This document shows, in pieces, positions 22,017-29,918 of a stretch of 33,105 bases of DNA. Every line of letters begins with the position of its first letter. The stretch's first letter is position 1. Under the pieces are notes generated by a model. It saw only the letters and a program-made list of their open reading frames with translations, made no database searches and was not told where the DNA came from. This stretch comes from Chloroflexota bacterium. GTDB taxonomy: Bacteria; Chloroflexota; Anaerolineae; Anaerolineales; Anaerolineaceae. The position numbers were made by a program, and so were the translations under genes. The DNA lies in contig JAJZTR010000006.1 of assembly GCA_021848775.1 (NCBI GenBank), positions 1 through 33,105 on the forward strand, in the 5' to 3' direction.

Positions 22017-22877
22017 TCAGGTAAGCGCTGAACCCGGGTCGACAAAAGTACCGTTGCGCAGGTCCACCAGCGCTTGCTGTATTTCTTCGCGGGTGTTCAT
22101 CACAAACGGGCCGTAAGGCGCAATCGGTTCGTGAAACGGCGCGCCAGCCATCAGCATAAAACGCATGCCATCGCTGCCTGCCTGCGCCGTGAGCTCATCG
22201 CCATCGGTCAGCACCAGCATGTGCAGTGCAGCAGCATCATCGCCGCCCAGGGTGCCGCTGCCCTCGAAGAGGTACACCAGCGTGGTGTGACCGGCCGGAA
22301 CCGGCTGGCTGAAGGTTGCGCCTGGTCCGAGCTGCACATCCAGATAGAGCGGGTCGGCCGCGATTTCAGTGACCGGTCCGTGCACCCCGCTGACCTCGCC
22401 CGCCACCACACGTACTTTCACCCCCTCCAGCTCAACCGACGGGATCGAATCGGCAAGCACTTCCTGGTAGCGCGGATGCCCCATTTTTTGGGCAGCCGGT
22501 AAATTGACCCACAACTGAAAGCCGTAAATCACGCCGTCAGGTCCGCGGCGCGGCATTTCCTCGTGCAGGATGCCGCGTCCCGAGGTCATCCACTGCACAT
22601 CGCCGGGTCCGATGATGCCGGTGTTACCCAGGCTGTCGCGGTGGCGCACGTTGCCTTCCAGCATATAAGTTACCGTCTCGATGCCGCGGTGCGGGTGGGT
22701 GGGAAAGCCCTGGATGGGTCCTTCGACGGGATCATTGAAAGCGAAATGGTCAAACAGCAGGAACGGATCGTACAGGTTGGAAACCCGCGGCGAGACCGAA
22801 CGGCGCAGTTTAACGTCTGCGCCTTCGATGACCATTTGCGGCTCGATCGAAGTAAGGATAGAACGGGGTGTGCTCAT
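22017..22877 (-). CDS. Pirin family protein
   Basis: Bicupin protein of 286 residues, cytoplasmic. The N-terminal cupin has the pirin signature FPTHPHRGIETVTYML, with the metal-binding His pair, and RHRDSLGNTGIIGPGDVQWMTSGRGILHEE with the further His and Glu ligands. The second cupin (about 150-260) is degenerate, as usual. Known pirins include quercetin 2,3-dioxygenases and transcription cofactors; the role here is unknown. GGAGG lies 5 bases before the ATG, and an extended -10 (TGTTACAAT) lies about 30 bases upstream. Confidence 0.95.
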   Translation of the reverse strand: MSTPRSILTSIEPQMVIEGADVKLRRSVSPRVSNLYDPFLLFDHFAFNDPVEGPIQGFPTHPHRGIETVTYMLEGNVRHRDSLGNTGIIGPGDVQWMTSGRGILHEEMPRRGPDGVIYGFQLWVNLPAAQKMGHPRYQEVLADSIPSVELEGVKVRVVAGEVSGVHGPVTEIAADPLYLDVQLGPGATFSQPVPAGHTTLVYLFEGSGTLGGDDAAALHMLVLTDGDELTAQAGSDGMRFMLMAGAPFHEPIAPYGPFVMNTREEIQQALVDLRNGTFVDPGSALT

Positions 22878-22906
22878 AATTCCTCCAATTAATAATATTT
22901 AGTGAA

Positions 22907-22915
22907 ATTGTAACA
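22907..22915 (-). promoter_or_regulatory. Extended -10 element for the pirin gene
   Basis: On the minus strand TGT is followed by TACAAT. The expected leader before the ATG at 22877 is about 22 bases and contains the GGAGG. Confidence 0.45.
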
Positions 22916-22985
22916 GATTTGCACAACCTCGTTATACCTATAAATGCGTGGTGGAGCTTTATCTGCAAACCATGTAGGCAGGCGC

Positions 22986-23051
22986 CTATGCATCCTGCAG
23001 GTTGTCCCAGTTGACGAAGCGGTCATAATCCAAGCTGAATTGGTCGTACAA
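22986..23051 (-). pseudogene. Possible methyltransferase N-terminal remnant (21 codons)
   Basis: From a TTG at 23051, preceded by GAGAGG at 6 bases, the minus strand reads (M)YDQFSLDYDRFVNWDNLQDA and stops. The YDxFSxDYDRFVNW pattern looks like the opening of a class I methyltransferase, which would normally continue for more than 200 residues. This may be the surviving head of a deleted gene, or chance. Confidence 0.3.
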
Positions 23052-23081
23052 TTCTCGCCTCTCATTGTGACAGGAAGAAAA

Positions 23082-23483
23082 CTAAACCCCGTAGGCTTTA
23101 ACCCGCGGCCACAGCAGCACCACAAAAAAAACTGAGCCCAGTATCTCAAGCCCCTTTCCGGCTGCTTGAAACCCCGCGGGCAGCAGGCCGGTACTGGCGG
23201 AAAGCAGAACTCCCAGGTTGATCAAGCCAAAGGAAGCCCATCCCAGGGACAATGAGCCGCGGGCCGGGCCTTTGGAATGGCGCGGCAGTATCCAATAAGC
23301 CGTGCCCAGTGCCAGTTGAATAATCCAGCCGAGCATCAGAAACTCGATGTGCGATGGCAGCAGCCCCCAGGCTGAGGGAGCAAAATTCAACCCGTTGTTG
23401 GCCAGCAGCCAGGCACCCAGCGAAAAACCTGTCAGCAGGTAGATCAGAGATGCGCGAATAAACCAGACACTCAGCCGCGGCAT
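23082..23483 (-). CDS. Four-helix membrane protein, haem-copper oxidase subunit I-like fragment fold (second of tandem pair)
   Basis: Membrane protein of 133 residues with four helices. Helix 2 starts HIEFLMLGWIIQLALGTAYWILP, which resembles a His-bearing helix of haem-copper oxidase subunit I or NorB, but the protein is far too short to be an oxidase and has no copper ligands. AAGGAG lies 8 bases before the ATG, overlapping the end of the upstream paralogue. Function unknown; haem binding or sensing is a possibility only. Confidence 0.72.
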   Translation of the reverse strand: MPRLSVWFIRASLIYLLTGFSLGAWLLANNGLNFAPSAWGLLPSHIEFLMLGWIIQLALGTAYWILPRHSKGPARGSLSLGWASFGLINLGVLLSASTGLLPAGFQAAGKGLEILGSVFFVVLLWPRVKAYGV

Positions 23484-23484
23484 G

Positions 23485-23916
23485 TTACTTCTCCTTGACC
23501 CTGCCCCAGGTGTTTACCACGAATGCGGCGCCGCCTACCCATAACAGCAGGGCAGCAATTGCCATCATCCAGCCGGCCCAGCGTTCTTGAGTGGTTGCAT
23601 AAAGTGGTTCTCCGACCAGCCGAAGGACCAGACCGGCATTTAGCGTAATCAATGAAACCCAGCCTGCCCGGTCGCTGCGGCGTGGTTTTTCCTGCGTATA
23701 TTTGGGGAACATCCAGAACACCACGCCCATAATCAACTGCGTGATCCAGCCGATGGTGAGAAAGTGTACATACGAAGGGAACAACCCCTGCAAGCGAAGT
23801 TGGACCAGGTTCGCGCTGTCCAGTGCGAGCAGAATCCCAAGCAGCAGCGCCAAAATAAAATAAACCAGGGCGGTTTTAATCCATAAGCGAGTCAGAATGG
23901 GCAATTCAGCCTCCAA
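23485..23916 (-). CDS. Four-helix membrane protein, haem-copper oxidase subunit I-like fragment fold (first of tandem pair)
   Basis: Membrane protein of 143 residues and a paralogue of the next gene: both share the helix 2 pattern HFLTIGWITQLIMGVVFWMFP versus HIEFLMLGWIIQLALGTAYWILP. They are probably a tandem duplication with one base between stop and next start, hence co-translated and perhaps a heterodimer. Upstream lies the terminator of the beta-helix gene. No other respiratory gene is nearby. Function unknown. Confidence 0.74.
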   Translation of the reverse strand: MEAELPILTRLWIKTALVYFILALLLGILLALDSANLVQLRLQGLFPSYVHFLTIGWITQLIMGVVFWMFPKYTQEKPRRSDRAGWVSLITLNAGLVLRLVGEPLYATTQERWAGWMMAIAALLLWVGGAAFVVNTWGRVKEK

Positions 23917-23986
23917 AAAAGCTTTCTCTCTATTTTATGATATTTTCTGGCCAAGTTATTTGCTGGGTGGCAAACATTAAAAGGAA

Positions 23987-24014
23987 CAGGGAACGGCGAG
24001 CCTGCCGTTCCCTG
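23987..24014 (-). terminator. Intrinsic terminator after the beta-helix protein gene
   Basis: CAGGGAACGGC (23987-23997) pairs exactly over 11 bp with GCCGTTCCCTG (24004-24014) around a 6-base loop. On the minus strand TTCCTTTTAATGTTT follows. It lies 23 bases past the stop of the gene. Confidence 0.85.
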
Positions 24015-24037
24015 CAAAATGAAGGTGAAGCCAGATT

Positions 24038-26035
24038 TTACCGAAAAATAAGCGGCAGGAAGACTTTGAGTGGAACTGCCTCGGTCACATCAGAGCAGAC
24101 CGTTTCGCTGTCCACTGTCGCACACACCTGGAAGGAGCCGCCAACAAATGGGGCGGTGAAGGTGGTTTGAGCTGCGCCGGAAGTTGTGAAACCGCTGGCA
24201 GGGTTAACTGAGCCAAGGGTGATTGCGCTGAAATTCGCCGGGATGCCATTGGGGACGAAGCCGGCACTGGATGTGTCTACCAACAATGAGTTATTAATCA
24301 GATTGGCTGTAAAAACCGAGGTTCCGCCAGCCGGCACGGATGTAGGATTTACTGCTGTACTTAAGACCAGCCAGGGAGATAACAGATCTGGATTATTATT
24401 TACCGCGGTGTCACACCCGGGCGCGCCGGGTCCTGCGTTACAGCCCCACCAGTTATTAACCAGGCTGATGCCCAGGCCTGTATCGTTTTGAACCCCGACA
24501 CCATTTCCAGCAATACGGTTGTGATGAAAGTCATCCAATTTGGATTGTGCGATTGGGCCGGCGGCAATCACGCCATAGTTGTTGCCGCTAATGTCATTGC
24601 TTACCACGCTGCTGGTATCCAAATACCCGGAACCGCAAACAGTAACACCGTCAATAGGCGGGTCGGCCGGATCGCATTGATAGAATGACAGGCCGGCGTC
24701 GAATCCCGTCCCAGGACCGCCAATGCTGTTCCCGGTCACCTCCACGGCCAGCACGTTATTGCCAGATCCGGTGCTGGTGCCGAAACCCGCATCAATTTCA
24801 ATGCCAAAAGTTTTTGTGTTCGAAAGGCTGCCCACATACGAAACAGTATTGTTGTTTATTGCCACACTTAACGGAACCCCGGTAAGCACTGCGTTCAGCA
24901 TTTCCAATGCAGGTGGATCGACAGGAGAAAGAATATCCTTTGAGCGGTCGGTCACAAGAATGCCATAAATGTTCTGTCCAGGGTTTTGCGCCGTCCCTGG
25001 TTTGAAAACCTGAATCTGGTTTCCAGAAATTTCCCGGTGATTGCCAAGATCTTCCGGATCGGTAGAGTACACGATCCCCGCCTGAGCACCGGTGATCACA
25101 TTGTTCAAGGTGTCAGCGGGTGTAGAAATACAGAGAATGCTCACAGCTACCAACGGATCGGGTTTTCCTGAATTATTAATAGCGATATCTGAAATGATAT
25201 TTTCTTGAATTGTGCCGATACTCAGAGGAGCTTCGATTTGTATTCCATTTTGTGCCACTGTCGCGTTTGGCGTACCATAAATTGTGTTTCCCTCAATCAA
25301 GAAGGTCAGAGGTGTTGGCCAGGCGTGGGTGGTGAGCGAAATCGCATTTTTATGGAAATTTGAGATCGTGTTTGCCAGTATATCAACGGAGAGCGATCTG
25401 TTTTGATCTGAATTATAGACATAGATACCGACACCTGTATAAGTGTTGTCGAAAGCTGTGCCGCGGATACCACTGATAACATTGTTTATCGCTGCACCCC
25501 CCGCGTTTCGATAGGCAATCGCAAAATAGCGTGGGTAGGTGGGGCTGGCTTTGTTTGCTCCATTGATAGTAAAACCCTGTACGGTTGCCACCACATCCTG
25601 CACGCAAATGATGGGATAGTTGGTGAGGAGGGGAGAATTGCATGCTTCTTTAAGAGTTTTTGGTGGATTAATGACAGCGCTTTCATTCGTCAGCAAGGTC
25701 AGATTTTTATCAATAGAAACCTGCTCGGTATACGTGCCTGCTTTTACTTCAATCGTATCATTGATGGCTGCTGCGATCACTCCCTCCTGGATGGTTGCGA
25801 ATGAATCGGTGCCAAAGGCTGTCGCAGGGCCCGCACCGTCGGGATCAGATCCAGGGGTAGCTCCAATCCAATCATCATCGACATAAATTGTGGCAGCAGC
25901 TTGCGCTGGCTGGATAATCCCAAACACAAGGGAAAATAAAAGGATTGCACCTATCCCAAGTAATGTCGGGCGAAAAAGCCATTTAATTAATCGTTTATTC
26001 GTTTTTTCCTCCCGTGATAACCCCCAGCCCTGCAA
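24038..26035 (-). CDS. Secreted right-handed beta-helix repeat protein with Ig-like C-terminal domain
   Basis: Exported surface protein of about 650-665 residues. A signal peptide (RPTLLGIGAILLFSLVFGIIQPAQAA) is followed by TIYVDDDWIGATPGSDPDG and SFATIQEGVIAAAINDTIEVKAGTYTEQVSIDKNLTLL, the standard opening of parallel beta-helix (NosD/pectate-lyase-like) proteins. Many short turns with GNxI or NNVI follow up to about residue 545. A beta-sandwich-like domain (TAVNPTSVPAGGTSVFTANLINNS) comes next, and the protein ends in PLKVFLPLIFR. Substrates of such folds are often polysaccharides, but no catalytic residues can be assigned. The track start is a TTG with no Shine-Dalgarno sequence; the only good one (GGGAGG) lies inside the ORF, 5 bases before an in-frame ACG at 26002 that would begin a perfect signal peptide. 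Confidence 0.82.
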   Translation of the reverse strand: MQGWGLSREEKTNKRLIKWLFRPTLLGIGAILLFSLVFGIIQPAQAAATIYVDDDWIGATPGSDPDGAGPATAFGTDSFATIQEGVIAAAINDTIEVKAGTYTEQVSIDKNLTLLTNESAVINPPKTLKEACNSPLLTNYPIICVQDVVATVQGFTINGANKASPTYPRYFAIAYRNAGGAAINNVISGIRGTAFDNTYTGVGIYVYNSDQNRSLSVDILANTISNFHKNAISLTTHAWPTPLTFLIEGNTIYGTPNATVAQNGIQIEAPLSIGTIQENIISDIAINNSGKPDPLVAVSILCISTPADTLNNVITGAQAGIVYSTDPEDLGNHREISGNQIQVFKPGTAQNPGQNIYGILVTDRSKDILSPVDPPALEMLNAVLTGVPLSVAINNNTVSYVGSLSNTKTFGIEIDAGFGTSTGSGNNVLAVEVTGNSIGGPGTGFDAGLSFYQCDPADPPIDGVTVCGSGYLDTSSVVSNDISGNNYGVIAAGPIAQSKLDDFHHNRIAGNGVGVQNDTGLGISLVNNWWGCNAGPGAPGCDTAVNNNPDLLSPWLVLSTAVNPTSVPAGGTSVFTANLINNSLLVDTSSAGFVPNGIPANFSAITLGSVNPASGFTTSGAAQTTFTAPFVGGSFQVCATVDSETVCSDVTEAVPLKVFLPLIFR

Positions 26036-26334
26036 TTATCTGGCGGGTTCCCTCGATTGTCGAGCACTATAGTTACCAATAAAATCAAAGCGAATAATGC
26101 CCAAACCAGCGTGCTGGAAATATTGAAAGGTTAAAAAAACCAATTTATCGAGTAATTCTAAATCTTCAATCATATTTGTAATAGTATAAACCGGATTAAG
26201 TTCCAATCCAATGCGTTGGTTAGGTTTTGGGCCGATTCTTGGTAAACTCTATAAATTTCTTATGTGCCGCAATATTAAACATCGCGGGAGCCTTTTCCGG
26301 CTCCCGCAAGATTTCCCTTCTTGTTTGTCATCAA
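26036..26334. other. AT-rich intergenic region between the beta-helix and pepF-like genes
   Basis: This 299-base region contains no convincing gene. Its left part must hold the promoter of the minus-strand beta-helix gene, but no clear -35/-10 pair could be fixed. Its right end holds the terminator hairpin of the oligoendopeptidase gene at 26284-26307. Confidence 0.5.
26284..26307 (-). terminator. Hairpin terminator after the oligoendopeptidase gene
   Basis: GCGGGAGCC (26284-26292) pairs exactly with GGCTCCCGC (26299-26307) around a 6-base loop, 27 bases past the minus-strand stop. Only a weak T-tract (GATGTTT) follows, so efficiency is uncertain. Confidence 0.65.
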
Positions 26335-28137
26335 TTACAGAGCGCTGTAACGTTCCACACGCTTGCCAATGATGCTCAAACTGCCGCGCCAGAAATCCGG
26401 CTGGCGGATATCAATACCAAACCGGGCGGCCAGGGCAGCCGCATCCCCCATTCCGGTGGATGCCAGCAGGGCTTTGTACTCAGGGACGAAGCTTGTGCCG
26501 CGCTGTTGGTAAATCGCGTACAAACCAGTGCCGAACAACAATCCGAAGGCATAGGGGAAGTTGTAGAACGCCAGATAGGAGCTGTAATAGTGCGGCTTCC
26601 AGGTCCACATCCATTTTTGCAGGTAGCGCTCATCCAATCCGTCGCCGTAGGCTTCCTTCTGCGCATTTTCCATAATTTCACAGAACTCATCGGCGGAAAG
26701 TTCAGCCTGCTCGCGGCGCTTGAAGATTTCCGACTCGAACAGGAAGCGCGAATAAATATCGACAATCACCTGCGAATCGCCAGTTAAAGCCGCTTCCAGA
26801 ATCGCCCACAGCTCATCCGCATCTTTGGCCTGCTCCATGACCGCTTCGACCACGATGGTCTCGCACATGATGGACGCGGTTTCCGCCATGGTCATCGGTG
26901 TGGTGCGCTGCAGTTCGGTGCGCCCGGCTTTGAACATGCAATCGTTATGGAACGCGTGCCCCAGCTCGTGCGCCAGCGTGCTGACCACATCCAGCGAGCC
27001 GTCAAAGCTTAGCAATACCCGCGATTCTTTCACGCCAGGCACCGACATGCAGAACGCCCCGCCGCGTTTACCGCTGCGCTGCTCGGCGTCGATCCAGCCG
27101 CTGTCGAAGGCACGGCGGGCAAAGTCAGAGAGGTCCGGCGAGAATTTGGCAAAGTTGTCCAACACAAAAGCACGTGCCTCGTCATAGGTATACGTTCGGC
27201 TGGTTTTACCACCGGGGGCAAACAAATCCCACCAAGCCAGTTTCTCCTTGCCCAGTTTACGCGCTTTTGCCTGGAAATAACGCCGGAACATGGGCAGCGA
27301 TTCACGCATCGCAGTCAGCATGGCGTCCAGGGTCTGGCGGTCGATGCGGTTGATTTCCAAAGCCGAATGCAGGGCATCGGTGCGTCCACGATGCTTGTTG
27401 AGTGTGACCGAAGTGCCTTTAACACCGTTCAGGGCAGCCGCCAGCGGTTCTTTCATACTCTGCCAGGCAGCATTTTCCGCCTCGTAGGCTCTGCGGCGCA
27501 CATCTTCATCCGGGTGGGAGCGCAAGTTGATCAGGGCTGGCATGGATAGCTTTTGTACTTTTCCATCCAATTCGAAATCCACCGTCATCTGCGAGGTGAC
27601 CGTGCCCTGTAGTTTATCCCAGGCGTTGGCGCCGCTCAAATTGAGTTCAGCCGCCAGTGCTTCTTCAGCCGGGCTCATCAGGAACTTGCTTTGTTCAGCG
27701 GTCTCACTCAACATGAATGCATGCTCTTGTGCCGGACCCGGAGCGGCGGTGATTTGCGGCAGCAGAGGAGCAATTTTCCCAATCCATGCCTTAACACGGG
27801 TATTCAAAATATTTGCCTGAACTGAGATTCGTTCAAACTCCGATTCCTTGCGCATGGCAAAAGTATTGAAAGAGTCGGTCGAAACAAACGAGTTAATGTA
27901 GGCGCTCAGGGTGTGCCCCAACAACAAAGTGTTGTTGAGCTCGGTCAGCAGGTCATTAACCTGCCGGGTAACCAGCGCCGGATCGCTGGAAGCGTCCAGG
28001 CTTTCCAGCCCGGAAACACGCTTTTCCAAATCGCCAAGCATCGATTTCCAGCGCTCGATGTCAGCGGAGAACTGTGGGGAATCTAAACCGGGATAAACAT
28101 TGGACAAATCCCAGCGGGGCGGAACTGTTGCAGACAT
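26335..28137 (-). CDS. pepF: M3-family oligoendopeptidase (PepF-type)
   Basis: Cytoplasmic zinc metallopeptidase that cuts short peptides, about 600 residues as is typical. The start at 28137 (MSATVPPRWDLSNVYPG) is preferred: AAAGGA lies 6 bases upstream and family members begin with this RWDLSNVYPGL block. The catalytic motif is HELGH (about 390-394) in TLAHELGHAFHN, with the downstream Glu in TASIMCETIV. C-terminal features YYSSYLAFYNFPYAFGLLFG match the PepF/M3B group. It lies 87 bases after the antiporter gene on the same strand and may share its transcript. Confidence 0.93.
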   Translation of the reverse strand: MSATVPPRWDLSNVYPGLDSPQFSADIERWKSMLGDLEKRVSGLESLDASSDPALVTRQVNDLLTELNNTLLLGHTLSAYINSFVSTDSFNTFAMRKESEFERISVQANILNTRVKAWIGKIAPLLPQITAAPGPAQEHAFMLSETAEQSKFLMSPAEEALAAELNLSGANAWDKLQGTVTSQMTVDFELDGKVQKLSMPALINLRSHPDEDVRRRAYEAENAAWQSMKEPLAAALNGVKGTSVTLNKHRGRTDALHSALEINRIDRQTLDAMLTAMRESLPMFRRYFQAKARKLGKEKLAWWDLFAPGGKTSRTYTYDEARAFVLDNFAKFSPDLSDFARRAFDSGWIDAEQRSGKRGGAFCMSVPGVKESRVLLSFDGSLDVVSTLAHELGHAFHNDCMFKAGRTELQRTTPMTMAETASIMCETIVVEAVMEQAKDADELWAILEAALTGDSQVIVDIYSRFLFESEIFKRREQAELSADEFCEIMENAQKEAYGDGLDERYLQKWMWTWKPHYYSSYLAFYNFPYAFGLLFGTGLYAIYQQRGTSFVPEYKALLASTGMGDAAALAARFGIDIRQPDFWRGSLSIIGKRVERYSAL

Positions 28138-28224
28138 GGTCGATCCTTTCAATAACAGAGGTCGGAATGGAAAATACCAAACCAGTATATTATATCCAAT
28201 CTGCCCTGCTTAACGACCCCCACT

Positions 28225-29682
28225 TCAGGCGGTTAAAATGGCCTTCGCCTGCTCGTAGGCTTCCTGCGGCGAGAGGGAAAGAAGCGCATCACCTGGCTGA
28301 AGAATCATTCCGCCGTTGGGCACTAAAAATTCATCCCCGCGGGCAATCAGCACGATCAAGTAATCGGGTGGCAGATCGAGCTGATAAATAGCCTTGCCTA
28401 TTGATTTGGCTCCCGGGGGAATCTGAATTTCAAGCAGATCACCGCGAATATTTTTACCGGGAACATATTCGATCGGATAATCCCGACTGACCGGCGCATC
28501 CGCATCTACTTTGAGCAGCCGGGCAACATAAGGGATGGTGGTTCCCTGGACCAATACCGAAGCCAGAACCACAAAAAACACAATGTTGAAAATGGTACTG
28601 GCGACCGGAACCCCCATTACCAGTGGATATGTGGCCAGGATAATCGGCACCGCACCGCGCAGGCCAACCCAGGAAATAAAAGCGCGTTCGCGCCATTTGA
28701 ATTTTGATTTGGCAAGGCAAATGACCACACTGACCGGTCTGGATAAAAAGATCAGGCCCAGCGCGATCAAAGTACCTGAAACCGCCACGGCCGGCAGTTC
28801 TGAGGGGAACACGAACAACCCGAGCGTGAGGAACATGATAATCTGCATCATCCATGCCAGACCATCATAGAAGCGGAGCATGCTTTTCTTGTGCAAAAAT
28901 TCACTGCGTCCCATCAGGAGCCCGAAGATATACACCGCCAGAAACCCGCTGCCGCCGATGATGTCTGCAAGGCCAAAGGTGAGAAATACCAGTCCAAAGG
29001 TAAGCACCGGATATAGCCCGTCATACCCCAGTCGGAGGCGGTTGATGAGGAACAGTCCGACCCTGGCAGCTGCATATCCCAGAACTCCGCCCAGGATCAT
29101 TTGTTGGAAGAACAGCAGGATCACATCGAGGAAGGTCGTTTCTGGAATGGTGAGCAGTTGGATGAACCCGATGGTGAGAAAGAATGCCATCGGGTCGTTG
29201 CTGCCCGATTCGAGCTCGAGGATGGGCTTTATCCCACCTTTCAGCCAGATGTCGCGCGAGCGAAGGATGGAAAATATTGCTGCGGCATCTGTCGACGAGA
29301 CGATGGCACCCAGCAGCAGGCTTTCCAGCCAGTCGAAACGCAGTACGACATGCGCGATTCCGGCTGTGATGGAAGCCGAGACGAGCACGCCGAGCGTCGC
29401 CAGAATCAGCGATTCTTTGAAGTATGGGCGAACGCTCTTCCAGTCAGTGTCCAAGCCGCCTGAAAAGAGGATGATGGCCAGCGCAACCATGCCCACCCAC
29501 TGGGCGATGGCCGGGTCATCAAAGTAAATTCCCCCCGGGCCGTCAGCACCGGCAAGCATGCCAACAACCAGAAAGACAATTAATAACGGTACACCCAGCC
29601 GATCGGAAAATTTGCTGGCGATAACGCTCAGTACCAGCAACAGGGCAGCGCCGACCAAGTAGTACTCGAACGCAATCGGCAT
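28225..29682 (-). CDS. Potassium(sodium)/proton antiporter, CPA1 family with C-terminal TrkA-C domain
   Basis: Membrane antiporter of 485 residues related to NhaP2/CvrA. The N-terminal ~390 residues hold about 12-13 helices. These include LFSGGLDTDW, the ion-binding region GAIVSSTDAAAIFSIL and LESGSNDPMAFFLT, and the Arg-containing WVGLRGAVPIILA helix, all typical of CPA1. After IPYVARLLKVD a soluble RCK/TrkA-C domain (about 400-485; LLEIQIPPGAKSIGKAIYQLDLPPDYLIVLIARGDEFLVPNGGMILQPGDALL) would sense a ligand. The Shine-Dalgarno sequence is weak. An extended -10 (TGGTATAAT) lies about 65 bases upstream. Confidence 0.92.
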   Translation of the reverse strand: MPIAFEYYLVGAALLLVLSVIASKFSDRLGVPLLIVFLVVGMLAGADGPGGIYFDDPAIAQWVGMVALAIILFSGGLDTDWKSVRPYFKESLILATLGVLVSASITAGIAHVVLRFDWLESLLLGAIVSSTDAAAIFSILRSRDIWLKGGIKPILELESGSNDPMAFFLTIGFIQLLTIPETTFLDVILLFFQQMILGGVLGYAAARVGLFLINRLRLGYDGLYPVLTFGLVFLTFGLADIIGGSGFLAVYIFGLLMGRSEFLHKKSMLRFYDGLAWMMQIIMFLTLGLFVFPSELPAVAVSGTLIALGLIFLSRPVSVVICLAKSKFKWRERAFISWVGLRGAVPIILATYPLVMGVPVASTIFNIVFFVVLASVLVQGTTIPYVARLLKVDADAPVSRDYPIEYVPGKNIRGDLLEIQIPPGAKSIGKAIYQLDLPPDYLIVLIARGDEFLVPNGGMILQPGDALLSLSPQEAYEQAKAILTA

Positions 29683-29747
29683 GATCGGGTTTGGTCCTTA
29701 TAAGGATTGATGAATTTCAGGCCAGTTTCAACTACTGTCGCACTTTA

Positions 29748-29756
29748 ATTATACCA
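29748..29756 (-). promoter_or_regulatory. Extended -10 promoter element for the antiporter gene
   Basis: On the minus strand TGG is followed by a perfect TATAAT. No good -35 is present. The expected leader is about 60 bases. Confidence 0.55.
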
Positions 29757-29859
29757 GCGCAGACATCGTTTCCCATTCGATCCAAAGGTTTTTACCTGCA
29801 GCAACCATTCTCCAGCGAAACAAAGCCGCATTTACACCAGCCTGGATCCTTGCCATGGG

Positions 29860-29865
29860 TATAAT
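29860..29865 (+). promoter_or_regulatory. Candidate -10 for the MFS transporter gene
   Basis: A perfect TATAAT lies about 54 bases before the TTG start. No -35 or TGN extension is in correct register, so support is moderate. Confidence 0.35.
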
Positions 29866-29918
29866 TATGGCGCAGGATCATTCCCCTCGAAGACCGCTCC
29901 CTTCCTAGGCAATCCCCT

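Noticed and set aside
22889-23149. 86-codon minus-strand ORF starting MRYWAQFFLWCC
   Set aside because: It overlaps the end of the four-helix protein gene in another frame and has no ribosome binding site; only the 21-codon methyltransferase-like stretch in a different frame drew interest.
26227-26787. 186-codon plus-strand ORF at the end of the oligoendopeptidase gene
   Set aside because: Mostly antisense to the conserved M3 peptidase C-terminus and starts across its terminator hairpin.
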